A stretch of DNA of 64,000 nt from Parachryseolinea silvisoli. Lineage in GTDB: Bacteria > Bacteroidota > Bacteroidia > Cytophagales > Cyclobacteriaceae. This document shows, one piece after another, positions 18,256 to 26,461 of this stretch. Below the pieces are notes generated by a model that saw only the letters and a list, made by a program, of their open reading frames with translations, was not told where the DNA came from and searched no databases. The DNA lies in the NCBI RefSeq assembly GCF_021190955.1, contig NZ_JAIOAO010000003.1:1422846-1486845 (forward strand). Direction: 5' to 3'. Numbering within the stretch: the first letter of the stretch is position 1; each line of letters begins with the position of its first letter. The position numbers and the translations under genes were made by a program.

Positions 18256-18585
18256 ATGGCAAAAGAAACTGCTAAACCGGTAAAGAAAACTGCTACTAAG
18301 CGGGCCACCTCCACCGCCAAAGTCAGTACAAGTGCATCTGACCAAATCGAGAAAGTTTGCGTCGAATCATTAAAAAAGCTCCAGGAGCTGGGCATTGAAC
18401 AACAACTACAATCGGATATCGAGTGGTGTCTGGGAAGCTACCGGAATGATCTGAATCCTTCCGGCCTGTACGAGGTGGCAGCCCGCACACTTACTGTCTT
18501 TCAGGCGGAGAAGTCAAAAAAGACAAAAGGTGTGACGGCGAAGATGATTACCGACCTCGAAGGTGCGCTCAACACTTCGGCGTAA
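18256..18585 (+). CDS. Small protein with histone-like Lys/Thr-rich head
   Basis: From the ATG at 18256 the product is 109 aa. Residues 1-25 are rich in Lys, Ala and Thr (AKETAKPVKKTATKRAT), like the 25-residue peptide encoded just upstream. The rest is a helical, fairly acidic domain (IEKVCVESLKKLQELG, DIEWCLGSYRNDLNPSGLYE) ending in another Lys-rich loop. I do not recognise the folded part. The frame extends upstream to 18172 in leader-like sequence, but the ATG at 18256 gives the natural basic N-terminus. A basic tail plus a small helical domain suggests a nucleoid or nucleic-acid-associated role; that is inference. The 275 bp between the two genes hold two small hairpins (near 18102-18121 and 18135-18155) and no other gene I can support. 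Confidence 0.75.
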   Translation: MAKETAKPVKKTATKRATSTAKVSTSASDQIEKVCVESLKKLQELGIEQQLQSDIEWCLGSYRNDLNPSGLYEVAARTLTVFQAEKSKKTKGVTAKMITDLEGALNTSA

Positions 18586-18658
18586 GTTAGCGTAGCCCAC
18601 CAACCTAACCATTATTACCACTAACTCACTATTGCACGCAGCTTCTGCGCTGACTGCA

Positions 18659-19141
18659 TCAGATCATTTGTGTAGCGTTTGACAGCTGCCCGGCGTATTT
18701 CTCCACCGCTACGCCAAACTTCACCAGAAAATCAACGCCTTCGTCGGTGGCTATTCCCTTGTGTTCGGCATACGACTTGTAGTAGATCACCCGGCGGATA
18801 CCCATGGAAAAGATAATGCGTGCGCAAGCCAGGCATGGCGACAACGTGCAATACAACGTAGCTCCCTCCACCGAGGTCTTATTCTTGACGGCATACAAAA
18901 TGGCATTCTGCTCCGCATGTATGGCCAGCGAACAGCCGCCTTTGGAATCGCGTGGGCATCCTACTTCGGGCCACTCCTCATCGCAGTTGTGTGTGCCCGG
19001 GGGCGGACCATTATAACCGATAGAAATAATGCGCGTGTCCTTGGTTAGCACTGCGCCTACATGGCGCTTGAGGCAGTGTGAGCGACGGGCCAGGTTTACA
19101 GCCAGCTCCATATAGATATCGTCAAAAGCAGGACGGGACAT
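18659..19141 (-). CDS. Deoxycytidylate (dCMP) deaminase-family protein
   Basis: At 160 aa from the ATG at 19141, this is a cytidine-deaminase-fold enzyme converting dCMP to dUMP for thymidylate synthesis. The zinc site is complete: HAEQNA supplies His and the catalytic Glu, and SPCLACA supplies the two Cys ligands. The N-terminal SHCLKRHVGAVLTKDTRIISIGYNGPP and the cysteine-containing insert (HNCDEEWPEVGCPRDSKGGC) are typical of the dCMP deaminase/ComEB group. The upstream extension to 19183 is not family-like. It is a single gene, divergent from the DUF2911 gene. Confidence 0.92.
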   Translation of the reverse strand: MSRPAFDDIYMELAVNLARRSHCLKRHVGAVLTKDTRIISIGYNGPPPGTHNCDEEWPEVGCPRDSKGGCSLAIHAEQNAILYAVKNKTSVEGATLYCTLSPCLACARIIFSMGIRRVIYYKSYAEHKGIATDEGVDFLVKFGVAVEKYAGQLSNATQMI

Positions 19142-19240
19142 GGTGCAAAAGTAACGAAAAGTCATAAACTTCATGATGCGCATTGTTGCAGAAGACCACT
19201 CGTGGAGCTGCGTCAGACCAAAAAAGACTATCTTCGCCCT

Positions 19241-19768
19241 ATGAGAAATGCGATCCTCACCCTCTGCCTGCTGATTCAGACAAGCGTCTTCGCGCAGGAA
19301 GCGATTGAGTCACGCCCCAGCCCCCTTGCGCTGGCGACCATACGCTATAAGGATACTTATGTCAAGATCACTTACTCACGGCCACAAAAGCGTGGCCGCG
19401 AGATCTTTGGCGGCATCGTACCGTATGGCAAGGTATGGCGCACCGGCGCGAATGAAGCGACCGAAATTACAGCGACGCGCGATGTCGTACTAAAAGGGAC
19501 GCTTCTCAAAGCCGGCACCTATTCGATTTTTACGATTCCGGAAAAAGACAAGTGGACGATCATCATTAACCGCGACATTGGTCTGTGGGGCTCGTATAAC
19601 TACAATCAGAAACAAGATGTCATGCGATTCGACGTGCCTGTGGCGCCGATAACCGATATGACCTACGAGCCACTCACATTAAAATTCAACCAGCGAAACG
19701 ATGTGGCAGACCTTTTGATATTATGGGATAGGACAAGCGTTTCTATCCCGCTTAAGTTTATATTATAA
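19241..19768 (+). CDS. DUF2911 family exported protein
   Basis: The ATG at 19241 gives 175 aa with a signal peptide ending VFAQ; the GTG at 19202 would only add a charged head. The body is a single DUF2911 domain: KITYSRPQKRGREIFGG, VPYGKVWRTGANEATEI, LKAGTYSIFTIP and WTIIINRD. The family is widespread in Bacteroidota and of unknown function. A TATCTTCG box near 19229 resembles the -7 promoter element but lies very close to the start. It is followed by three other small exported proteins on the same strand. Confidence 0.9.
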   Translation: MRNAILTLCLLIQTSVFAQEAIESRPSPLALATIRYKDTYVKITYSRPQKRGREIFGGIVPYGKVWRTGANEATEITATRDVVLKGTLLKAGTYSIFTIPEKDKWTIIINRDIGLWGSYNYNQKQDVMRFDVPVAPITDMTYEPLTLKFNQRNDVADLLILWDRTSVSIPLKFIL

Positions 19769-19773
19769 TTCTC

Positions 19774-20301
19774 ATGACCAGACACCTACTCTCCTACCTC
19801 CTGCCCGTGTTGGCAATTGTGATGGGAAGCTTCGGCGCGGCGGCACAATCCATCGCCGAGCTTGAAAAAAGAAACGGATTCAAAGACATTCAACTTGGCG
19901 CACCGGCAGACTCAGTCAACGGAGTCAAAATGAAAAAGGAATTCAAAGAAAAAGACCAATACCCGGCCAAGCTCTACGAGGTCAGCCATCCCGACTATGA
20001 ACGGATTGGCGAAGTAAAGGTCAAAGAGATCTTCCTGAAGTCATACCGCGACATGATCTACGAGATCAGCGTGACGACCGATAAAGATCCGCGGCTAATG
20101 AAGGCACTCGAATCTCTTTATGGAAAAGCCGAGTACGACATCAAGAATCAGATCTATTTTTGGAAAAGCGACAGCATCATCCTGAAGTTTCAGGCCACGG
20201 GCAAACATCACCTGGAGCTCACTTACCTTTCACCGCCACTCTTTGCCCGTATGAAAGACGACAAGAATAAGAAAGTCAACGACATCGCTAATGATTTTTA
20301 A
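19774..20301 (+). CDS. Exported protein of unknown function
   Basis: The 175-aa product starts 5 bp after the DUF2911 stop and has a signal peptide (MTRHLLSYLLPVLAIVMGSF...AAAQS). The mature part is charged, starting with IAELEKRNGFKDIQLGAPADSV and containing KEIFLKSYRDMIYEISVTTDKDPRLMKA-type sequence (shown here in pieces: KEIFLKSYRD, MIYEISVTTD). I do not recognise a family. The opening phrase resembles the start of small Bacteroidota proteins in which a short substrate-binding-like domain follows the leader. It is probably co-transcribed with the DUF2911 and DUF1080 genes. Confidence 0.75.
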   Translation: MTRHLLSYLLPVLAIVMGSFGAAAQSIAELEKRNGFKDIQLGAPADSVNGVKMKKEFKEKDQYPAKLYEVSHPDYERIGEVKVKEIFLKSYRDMIYEISVTTDKDPRLMKALESLYGKAEYDIKNQIYFWKSDSIILKFQATGKHHLELTYLSPPLFARMKDDKNKKVNDIANDF

Positions 20302-20320
20302 ATAACCAGATCAATCCATA

Positions 20321-21079
20321 ATGAAAAAAACGATTTCATCACTCTGCTTATTATCCTTACTCGGCGCCTACAACGCCGTTCAGGCACAAGATCAACCCGA
20401 CAAGAAAACACCCGAATCCAGCGAGCTGTGGGCGCCGGAGCCTCACATCATTACGCCCGGCGAAAAACCCGGTGATATGCCTTCTGATGCCACCGTGCTG
20501 TTTGATGGCAAGTCGCTTGACCAATGGGTGAGCATCGACGATACGCCGGCCAAATGGCCCATAAAAGAAGGCGCTGTAACGGTACTGCCCGGCGGCAAAG
20601 ACATCCGCACCAAAAAAGAATTTGGGGACTTTCAACTGCACATCGAGTGGCGCTCACCCGCAACGGTAGATCCGAAGCAAACCGGCCAGGGTCGCGGTAA
20701 CAGCGGTATCTTCCTGCAAGAACGCTATGAAGTACAGGTATTGGATAGTTATAATAACAAGACCTACGCCAATGGCCAGGCCGGCTCCATCTATAAGCAA
20801 CACATCCCCCTGGTAAATGTCAGTCGAAAACCTGGCGAGTGGCAGGCGTATGACATTTTCTTTACCGCACCCCGCTTTAACAAAGAAGGGCGGGTGATTT
20901 CTCCCGCCTATGTAACGTTGATCCACAATGGTGTATTGACGCAAAACCATGTGGCTGTGTGGGGACCGACGGAGTACATCGGGTTGCCGGTATACAAACC
21001 TTATGAAAAAGGCCCCATCCGTTTGCAAGATCACGGCAATCCCGTGAGTTTCCGTAACATCTGGATCCGCGACCTTTAA
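20321..21079 (+). CDS. DUF1080 (3-keto-disaccharide hydrolase-like) exported protein
   Basis: The 252-aa product has a signal peptide ending VQAQ, then one DUF1080 jelly-roll domain. Landmarks are ATVLFDGKSLDQW, a TKKEFGDFQLHIEWR strand, GRGNSGIFLQERYEVQVLDS and NPVSFRNIWIRDL at the end. DUF1080 proteins have a concanavalin-like fold, and some are 3-keto-disaccharide hydrolases acting on oxidised sugars; whether this one is active is unknown. It starts 19 bp after the previous gene and ends at a clear terminator, so it probably closes the unit that began at DUF2911. Confidence 0.9.
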   Translation: MKKTISSLCLLSLLGAYNAVQAQDQPDKKTPESSELWAPEPHIITPGEKPGDMPSDATVLFDGKSLDQWVSIDDTPAKWPIKEGAVTVLPGGKDIRTKKEFGDFQLHIEWRSPATVDPKQTGQGRGNSGIFLQERYEVQVLDSYNNKTYANGQAGSIYKQHIPLVNVSRKPGEWQAYDIFFTAPRFNKEGRVISPAYVTLIHNGVLTQNHVAVWGPTEYIGLPVYKPYEKGPIRLQDHGNPVSFRNIWIRDL

Positions 21080-21090
21080 TCATTATCAAC

Positions 21091-21120
21091 AAGCCGGGAC
21101 AATCTCCCGGCTTTCTTTTT
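21091..21120 (+). terminator. Intrinsic terminator after the DUF1080 gene
   Basis: A 9-bp perfect stem (21091-21099 with 21105-21113) with a 5-nt loop is followed by TCTTTTT. It separates the DUF2911-DUF1080 unit from the META-domain gene. Confidence 0.8.
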
Positions 21121-21149
21121 CCTGGCATAGATTTTTCCAATATATCGAC

Positions 21150-21575
21150 ATGAAAACATTATTCGTTCCCCTCATTATCGTATTTCTGATCTGCTGTAAG
21201 CCCACAGAAAAGACTGGCAGCGTTGCGCACCTGGAAAATACCTATTGGAAGCTGTCGGAAATGAATGGCATGCCCGTCATCACGCCGGCCGATGCAAAAG
21301 AAGTACACATTGTCCTGGCTTCGGCCGACGGCGAAAAGCAATTACGCGGCTTTGGCGGCTGCAATGGCCTTGGTGGCAGTTATACGCTAGCGGGCGATAA
21401 GATAAAATTCACGACCATCAGCACGAAGATGTTCTGCGAGTCACGTATGGACGTCGAGAACTTTTTGACGAAAGTGCTATCAGAAGCAGACCACTACAAA
21501 ATCACAGGCGAAACCCTCGAACTTTTCGAAGGCAATACTTTCCTTGCCAAATTCGAGTCTGTTTATTTGCACTAA
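21150..21575 (+). CDS. META-domain (HslJ-like) lipoprotein
   Basis: This 141-aa lipoprotein has the signal peptide and lipobox VFLICC. Its META domain is recognisable by TYWKLSEMNGMPV, LRGFGGCNGLGGSYTL, IKFTTISTKMFC and FLAKFE. META domains occur in HslJ and related envelope stress or antibiotic-tolerance proteins; their molecular function is poorly known. The paired cysteines in GGCNG and KMFCES could form a disulfide in the periplasm. It stands alone between a terminator and the convergent C1 peptidase gene, 15 bp away. Confidence 0.88.
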   Translation: MKTLFVPLIIVFLICCKPTEKTGSVAHLENTYWKLSEMNGMPVITPADAKEVHIVLASADGEKQLRGFGGCNGLGGSYTLAGDKIKFTTISTKMFCESRMDVENFLTKVLSEADHYKITGETLELFEGNTFLAKFESVYLH

Positions 21576-21590
21576 TTGTGCGTAGCGATA

Positions 21591-22730
21591 TTATCGCAGG
21601 CCAAGCTTCTGTCGAAGTGCATTGTCCAATGCCGCCTTCGGCACTACCAAACTAACGGTATTGATGGCGAAGTAGCTTTCGGACACGCGAATGTATCCGT
21701 TAAAGGGTCCGATCTTTCCCCAGGAGTTCTTCACTAAAAAGAATTTCTTACCACCTTTTGTTTTATCCAATCCTACCAGGTGCATGAGGTGATCGTCCTG
21801 CGTCGTCAGATTTTCATACAAGCTCTGACGGATCGTCTGATCGTAGGGCAGTTCGGTATCGTCGGCATTGATTGTCTGCGGCGCGCTGCAGTCTTTCCTG
21901 CGCATGGCATACCCGTCTTTCTGACGGAAACAGCTGTTGCTGACGTCAGCATCCCACATAATCGAATAGCCGCCTGCCAGCGCACGCTCGGTTAACGTGA
22001 TCATTTCATTGACCGGCAGGTTGTAGTAAGAACCATTCAGGAAATTATCGGGAGCTTCCAGAATAAACGACGTATAGAATGGATGATGCGAGAACGAGGT
22101 GATATTAACATAGTCCGACGCAGAGAAATGCACTACCTCTGACGCGAACGTCATGGGTGTGTAGGATTTCTCCTGGTACATAAACGTCGTTGGTGCTTTC
22201 CCCAGGTGGTCGTCCAGGATTATTTCAAACCCACGCTGCCAGTCGGCAGGTACGGGGCGTATCTTAAGCAAGCTATCGAGGTACGTTTTCAGCCGGGTAT
22301 CAAGCCTGCCATGGTCGTGTTGTTTTTGTCCGAGCACCAAGCCCGGATAAGCCGTTTCCGGTACAATGCCGTAGGTGGCCATAGCCCGGATCACATCGTG
22401 GCCCAGCCCCCCCGGGCCAAATTGCGCAGCTCCTTGCCGTAATATGTAGTTCCTGGCCTTCTCCAGGTATATATTCCGCACGGTAAACATTTCAGAAATA
22501 TCGAACTCGCCATATCCTTGTTTCATCGTCTGCGACTCCACCAGGGACGTTGTCGAAAAGCTCCAGCACGTGCCGGTGTTGTCCTGACTCTTCACAGCGG
22601 TGGCGGGTATTTCGTACACACGGGAGAATCCAGCGGGAGGCGTCGATTGTCCTTGTGCGCATGCTTCGCTCACAATTCCCCAAACAATGCCACAGCAGAC
22701 CGCGGCCACAGGCAGGTGTAATTTCTTCAT
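21591..22730 (-). CDS. Exported C1-family cysteine peptidase (bleomycin hydrolase/aminopeptidase C-like)
   Basis: The 379-aa protein has a signal peptide ending ACAQ and a papain-like domain related to peptidase family C1B. The catalytic Cys is in KSQDNTGTCWSFSTTS with the oxyanion Gln before it. The His is in DDHLMHLVGLDK and the Asn in LVKNSWG, so the triad is intact. Family members in Bacteroidota are often exported aminopeptidases, in contrast to cytosolic PepC. Its start is 25 bp from the stop of the sugar-dehydrogenase-like gene upstream, so the two may be co-transcribed. Confidence 0.9.
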   Translation of the reverse strand: MKKLHLPVAAVCCGIVWGIVSEACAQGQSTPPAGFSRVYEIPATAVKSQDNTGTCWSFSTTSLVESQTMKQGYGEFDISEMFTVRNIYLEKARNYILRQGAAQFGPGGLGHDVIRAMATYGIVPETAYPGLVLGQKQHDHGRLDTRLKTYLDSLLKIRPVPADWQRGFEIILDDHLGKAPTTFMYQEKSYTPMTFASEVVHFSASDYVNITSFSHHPFYTSFILEAPDNFLNGSYYNLPVNEMITLTERALAGGYSIMWDADVSNSCFRQKDGYAMRRKDCSAPQTINADDTELPYDQTIRQSLYENLTTQDDHLMHLVGLDKTKGGKKFFLVKNSWGKIGPFNGYIRVSESYFAINTVSLVVPKAALDNALRQKLGLR

Positions 22731-22755
22731 GGTAGATCAGGTTGTAGGTGTATGC

Positions 22756-23964
22756 TTATCCTTTGTAGGAGATGCGATAGACTACGTTGGCTTTATCGTC
22801 TGACACCAACAGTGAGCCATCCGGCAGCACGAGTACGTCTACCGGCCTTCCCCATTCCTTTTGCGTAGCTTCATCGAGCCACCCGCTGGCAAACACTTCG
22901 TGGCGTTTCGCACTGCGTCCTGCCAGCTCGACCAGCGTGACGTTATAACCACTCTTTTTGCTGCGGTTCCACGAACCGTGCTCTGCAACAAACAGTTTGT
23001 TCTTATAGGACGCCGGGAAGAGCGCCCCGGTATAAAACTTCAAACCCAGCGGGGCCACATGCGGCCCAAGTTTGTCGGCCGGTGCTGTGAAGTCGCTGCA
23101 GGGGCGTTTACTTCCAAACTCAGGATCTGTGATCGAGCCAGCGTGGCAATATGGATACCCAAAGTGCATGCCTGCCTTCGGGGCGACGTTCAACTCGCAC
23201 GCCGGTTTTTCGTCGCCCAGCATATCGCGGCCGTTGTCGGTAAACCACAGCTCTTTCGTCTCGGGGTGCCAGGTAAAACCTACCGTGTTGCGTACGCCGT
23301 GGGCGTAAACCTCCAGCCCGGAGCCATCGGCATTCAGTCGCGTAATAGAAGCGTAGATTTCTTTCTCAGGCTCACAGATGTTACACGGCGCGCCCACGGG
23401 CACGTAAAGTTTCCCATCCGGTCCAAAGGCGATGTATTTCCACCCATGGTGTGTCTCCGTGGGGTAGTCATCCTTGATCACCACCGGCTTCGGCGGGGCT
23501 TGCAGGGACGATTCGATTTTGGGGTATTTCAGAATACGGCTTACTTCGGCCACATACAAGTTGCCGTCGCGGAAGGCCACACCGTTAGGCATGTTCAGGC
23601 CCGAAGCAACCACCCATTTCTTGTCGGCTTTAAAATCGCCGTCTGAATCCTTTACGGCGTATACTTTGTCACCATTACGATTGCCCACGTACAAGACGCC
23701 CGAGGGGCTCAGTGCCAGTGAGCGTGCATTGTCCACTTCCGCAAACACGTCAATGGAAAAACCCGCCGGCATCTTGATCTTGTCGAGTGGCAACGTTTTG
23801 GCATATTTGGTCAGGGCGGGCTGACTGCCATCCGCCGGCGCAATCGGCTGCTGCGGGACGTTTGTGGTATCTTCTGCCAAAGCCGGTTGGTCGTTGTGCG
23901 AGCTGGTGTGGCTGCAGGCCACCAGTAAAAGGAGGGTAATGACCGGAAAAGATGTAAGCTTCAT
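22756..23964 (-). CDS. Sorbosone/PQQ glucose dehydrogenase-like beta-propeller lipoprotein
   Basis: The 402-aa protein has a lipobox (LLLLVAC) then a Ser/Asp/Gln-rich spacer. A six-bladed propeller follows with GFSIDVFAEVDNARSLALSP, GVLYVGNRNGDKVYAVKD, HHGWKYIAFGPDGKLYVPVG, CNICEP, FTWHPETKELWFTDNGRD and VLPDGSLLVSDDKANVVYRI. These match the sorbosone dehydrogenase/soluble glucose dehydrogenase superfamily, which oxidises sugars with PQQ at the cell surface. Whether this copy binds PQQ cannot be judged here. It lies upstream of the C1 peptidase gene and is divergent from the ABC-F gene. Confidence 0.88.
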   Translation of the reverse strand: MKLTSFPVITLLLLVACSHTSSHNDQPALAEDTTNVPQQPIAPADGSQPALTKYAKTLPLDKIKMPAGFSIDVFAEVDNARSLALSPSGVLYVGNRNGDKVYAVKDSDGDFKADKKWVVASGLNMPNGVAFRDGNLYVAEVSRILKYPKIESSLQAPPKPVVIKDDYPTETHHGWKYIAFGPDGKLYVPVGAPCNICEPEKEIYASITRLNADGSGLEVYAHGVRNTVGFTWHPETKELWFTDNGRDMLGDEKPACELNVAPKAGMHFGYPYCHAGSITDPEFGSKRPCSDFTAPADKLGPHVAPLGLKFYTGALFPASYKNKLFVAEHGSWNRSKKSGYNVTLVELAGRSAKRHEVFASGWLDEATQKEWGRPVDVLVLPDGSLLVSDDKANVVYRISYKG

Positions 23965-24113
23965 AAAAACTGCAATGGGTTGAGTGGCGCCTAATGCAAG
24001 ATACGAAGTCCCCGTACATGCCCGGCAATAGTTTTAATACTGGAAAATACGTGTTTTTGAAATCAGAATTGCAAGGTCATTCCATACCTGGCGGAAATGC
24101 TACAAATAGTAAG

Positions 24114-24121
24114 TATTTTTG
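24114..24121 (+). promoter_or_regulatory. Candidate -7 promoter box for the ABC-F gene
   Basis: TATTTTTG matches TAnnTTTG 26 bp before the ATG at 24147. No convincing -33 TTTG is visible at the usual distance. Pattern evidence only. Confidence 0.35.
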
Positions 24122-24146
24122 TATTTGAATTGAGTGCGTCGGAATC

Positions 24147-26057
24147 ATGATCTCTATTACTAATCTCTCTTACTACATCGGGGGCCGCCCGCTGTACGAA
24201 AATGCAAACATGTTCATCAAGCCGAAAGACAAGATCGGACTGATTGGACTAAACGGCCGCGGAAAATCCACCCTGTTGAAAATTATCAATGGCGATCTTA
24301 AGATCGACAGTGGCTCCGTCAGTAAAAGCAACGAATGCACCATTGGCTTCCTGAACCAGGACCTCCTCTCCTATCAGACCGAGGACTCTATTCTAACCGT
24401 GGCTATGGGCGCGTTTAAAGAGGTCGTGGAGATTGAGCGTCAGCTGGAAGACACCATCAAAAAACTCGAAACCGAATATTCTGACGAGCTGGTAGAAAAA
24501 CTGGCCAAACTACAGGAGCGTTTTGATCACCTGGATGGTTACACCATTGAGTCTAAGGCTGAAGAAGTGTTGGAAGGTATCGGTTTTACCTCCGCTGACC
24601 TGCACCGGCCCCTCAAACAATTCTCCGGCGGCTGGCGCATGCGGGTGATGCTGGCCAAACTCCTCCTCGAAAAGCCGTCGCTGCTCATGCTCGATGAGCC
24701 TACCAACCACTTGGACCTTCCTTCCATCGAGTGGGTGGAAAATTACTTACGCAATTACGAAGGTGCCGTTATTGTTGTATCGCACGACCGTACCTTCCTC
24801 GATAACGTCATCACAAAAACCGTCGATGTCACCCAACAGCAACTGGTGACCTACGAGGGCAATTTTTCCTTTTATCTGGAGGAGAAAGAGCTGCGCCAGG
24901 AAATTCAACAAGGCGCGTATGAAAACCAGCAACAGAAGATACGCCAGACGGAGCGTTTCATCGAGCGCTTCAAAGCAAAGGCCACCAAAGCTCGCCAGGT
25001 GCAGTCGCGTGTCAAGTCGCTGGAAAGAATGGATATGATCGAAGAGGTTGTAGACGATACTGCTGCCGTGAACTTCCGGTTTAAGTTCAACCAGCAGCCT
25101 GGCCGGTACATTGTCACCCTCGACCATGTATCAAAGGCCTATGGCGCGCTGGAAATCCTGAAAGACACCAGCATAAACATTGAGCGCGGTGACAAGATTG
25201 CGCTGATTGGCGCCAACGGAAAAGGAAAGTCTACCCTCCTCCGTATTGTCGCGGGGGAAGAGCCTGTAGAGGGCGAACGCACGCTGGGCTTCAATGTCAT
25301 CAAAGCCTTCTACGCACAGCACCAACTCGAGTCGCTTCGCGTGGATAATGAAATCCTCGAAGAGATGCTACAAGCCGGCTCCGGCAAACCCGAGCAAGAG
25401 CTGCGAAATGTGCTGGGATGCTTCTTGTTCTCGGACGAAGACGTCTTCAAAAAGATCAAGGTATTGTCCGGTGGTGAGAAATCGCGTGTAGCCCTGGCGA
25501 AAACCCTTATTTCAGAAGCCAACTTTTTGTTGCTCGATGAGCCGACCAACCACCTGGACTTTATCTCGGAAAACATCCTGATCCAGGCACTGCAGCAATA
25601 CGCCGGAAGCTTTATTGTTGTATCGCACAATCGTCACTTTGTAAGCCATATCGCCAACAAGATTTGGTACATCGAAGACAAGAAGATCAAAGAATACCCG
25701 GGCACGTACGACGAGTACGAATACTGGCGCAAAAAGAATGAAGCACAGCAGGTAAAGGCAGAGCCGGCGAAGCCTGCCAAAAAAGCTGAGCCTGTCGCTC
25801 CGAAACCCGCCAATACTCCAAGCCAAGAAGCGCGTCGGAAACAGCTGGAAAAAGATTTGCGTAAAGCAGAGGAAGAAGTTACACGACTCGAAGAGACCAA
25901 AAGCAAGCTCGAAATCGAACTGGCAAGTCCGGAGGTCTTTGGCAAGCCCGCGAAGTTAAAAGAAGTACAAGCTGCCTTCGAGAAGACGGGAGCAGCGTTG
26001 GCCGAGGCCAATAAAAAATGGGAAGCATTAGCTACTGAGATCGACGGACTTGGATAA
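24147..26057 (+). CDS. ABC-F family ATPase
   Basis: This 636-aa cytoplasmic protein has two ATP-binding cassettes in one chain and no membrane segments. The Walker A motifs are GLNGRGKSTLL (about residues 34-44) and GANGKGKSTLL; the signature motifs are FSGGWRMR and LSGGEKSR; the Walker B/D-loop sequence LLLDEPTNHLD appears in the second half and LMLDEPTNHLD in the first. An arginine/lysine-rich linker joins them, and a Lys/Pro/Ala hinge leads to a C-terminal coiled coil (about 545-636), as in Uup/YheS types. ABC-F proteins act on stalled ribosomes. Antibiotic-resistance function is not implied. The gene appears monocistronic. Confidence 0.93.
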   Translation: MISITNLSYYIGGRPLYENANMFIKPKDKIGLIGLNGRGKSTLLKIINGDLKIDSGSVSKSNECTIGFLNQDLLSYQTEDSILTVAMGAFKEVVEIERQLEDTIKKLETEYSDELVEKLAKLQERFDHLDGYTIESKAEEVLEGIGFTSADLHRPLKQFSGGWRMRVMLAKLLLEKPSLLMLDEPTNHLDLPSIEWVENYLRNYEGAVIVVSHDRTFLDNVITKTVDVTQQQLVTYEGNFSFYLEEKELRQEIQQGAYENQQQKIRQTERFIERFKAKATKARQVQSRVKSLERMDMIEEVVDDTAAVNFRFKFNQQPGRYIVTLDHVSKAYGALEILKDTSINIERGDKIALIGANGKGKSTLLRIVAGEEPVEGERTLGFNVIKAFYAQHQLESLRVDNEILEEMLQAGSGKPEQELRNVLGCFLFSDEDVFKKIKVLSGGEKSRVALAKTLISEANFLLLDEPTNHLDFISENILIQALQQYAGSFIVVSHNRHFVSHIANKIWYIEDKKIKEYPGTYDEYEYWRKKNEAQQVKAEPAKPAKKAEPVAPKPANTPSQEARRKQLEKDLRKAEEEVTRLEETKSKLEIELASPEVFGKPAKLKEVQAAFEKTGAALAEANKKWEALATEIDGLG

Positions 26058-26075
26058 TAGTCTACGTGTATATCT

Positions 26076-26128
26076 GAGCCGGCCAACTCCGGGGCCAGAG
26101 CCGTTCCCCGGAGTGATGGCTGGAGCTC
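26076..26128. terminator. Long GC-rich hairpin between the ABC-F gene and a convergent lipoprotein gene
   Basis: The core is a perfect 9-bp stem (26086-26094 with 26106-26114). Outer arms at 26076-26085 and 26117-26128 extend it imperfectly. A TTTT follows on the plus strand. It probably serves as a shared terminator; the right arm touches the end of the minus-strand gene. Confidence 0.5.
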
Positions 26129-26393
26129 ATTTTAAAGATGTATGATGAGACAACGCAATTCTTTTCTTGCCACTATAGTAGTGGTTTCCCCAGGATTGAA
26201 CGTTCTTTTTCACCACTACCTGCACGACAGGTGCGTAAACAGGTCCATGTGTCTGATCATGAACCGACCCCTGCGAGGAATCCGAACAACCTTCCATCAC
26301 GATGCTGATTCCTAAAAGCGCCGTAAGAAACAGTAGAGCATACAAGGATACGTGTATCCGCTTCTGTAATCTGCTTTCCAAAGTACTATCCAT
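26127..26393 (-). CDS. Small lipoprotein, probable ECF-regulon member
   Basis: The 88-aa product has basic residues, a hydrophobic segment (about 15-34) and a lipobox-like VMEGC with Cys near residue 36. A Ser/His/Gln-rich stretch and a Val-rich strand follow (APVVQVVVKK). No family is recognised. The reason to take it seriously is its promoter: 34 bp upstream is an ECF-type -35/-10 pair nearly identical to the one ahead of the sigma-factor gene, at the same spacing. It lies just downstream of the barrel gene on the same strand and is read as an output gene of that sigma factor. Confidence 0.65.
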   Translation of the reverse strand: MDSTLESRLQKRIHVSLYALLFLTALLGISIVMEGCSDSSQGSVHDQTHGPVYAPVVQVVVKKNVQSWGNHYYSGKKRIALSHHTSLK

Positions 26394-26426
26394 ACAAACG
26401 AAGGGCTTTTTCGGTTATTTAACTAC

Positions 26427-26455
26427 TTAGACACCCCTTGGTAGTAAAAGGTTGG
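26427..26455 (-). promoter_or_regulatory. Predicted ECF-sigma promoter of the small lipoprotein gene
   Basis: On the minus strand a -35 element CCAACCTTTT (starting at 26455) and a -10 element GTGTCTAA (26434-26427) flank a spacer. The centres of AAC and GTC are 21 bp apart, as in the copy upstream of the sigma gene. AAC at -35 and GTC at -10 are hallmarks of ECF promoters. Confidence 0.65.
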
Positions 26456-26461
26456 AATGGT

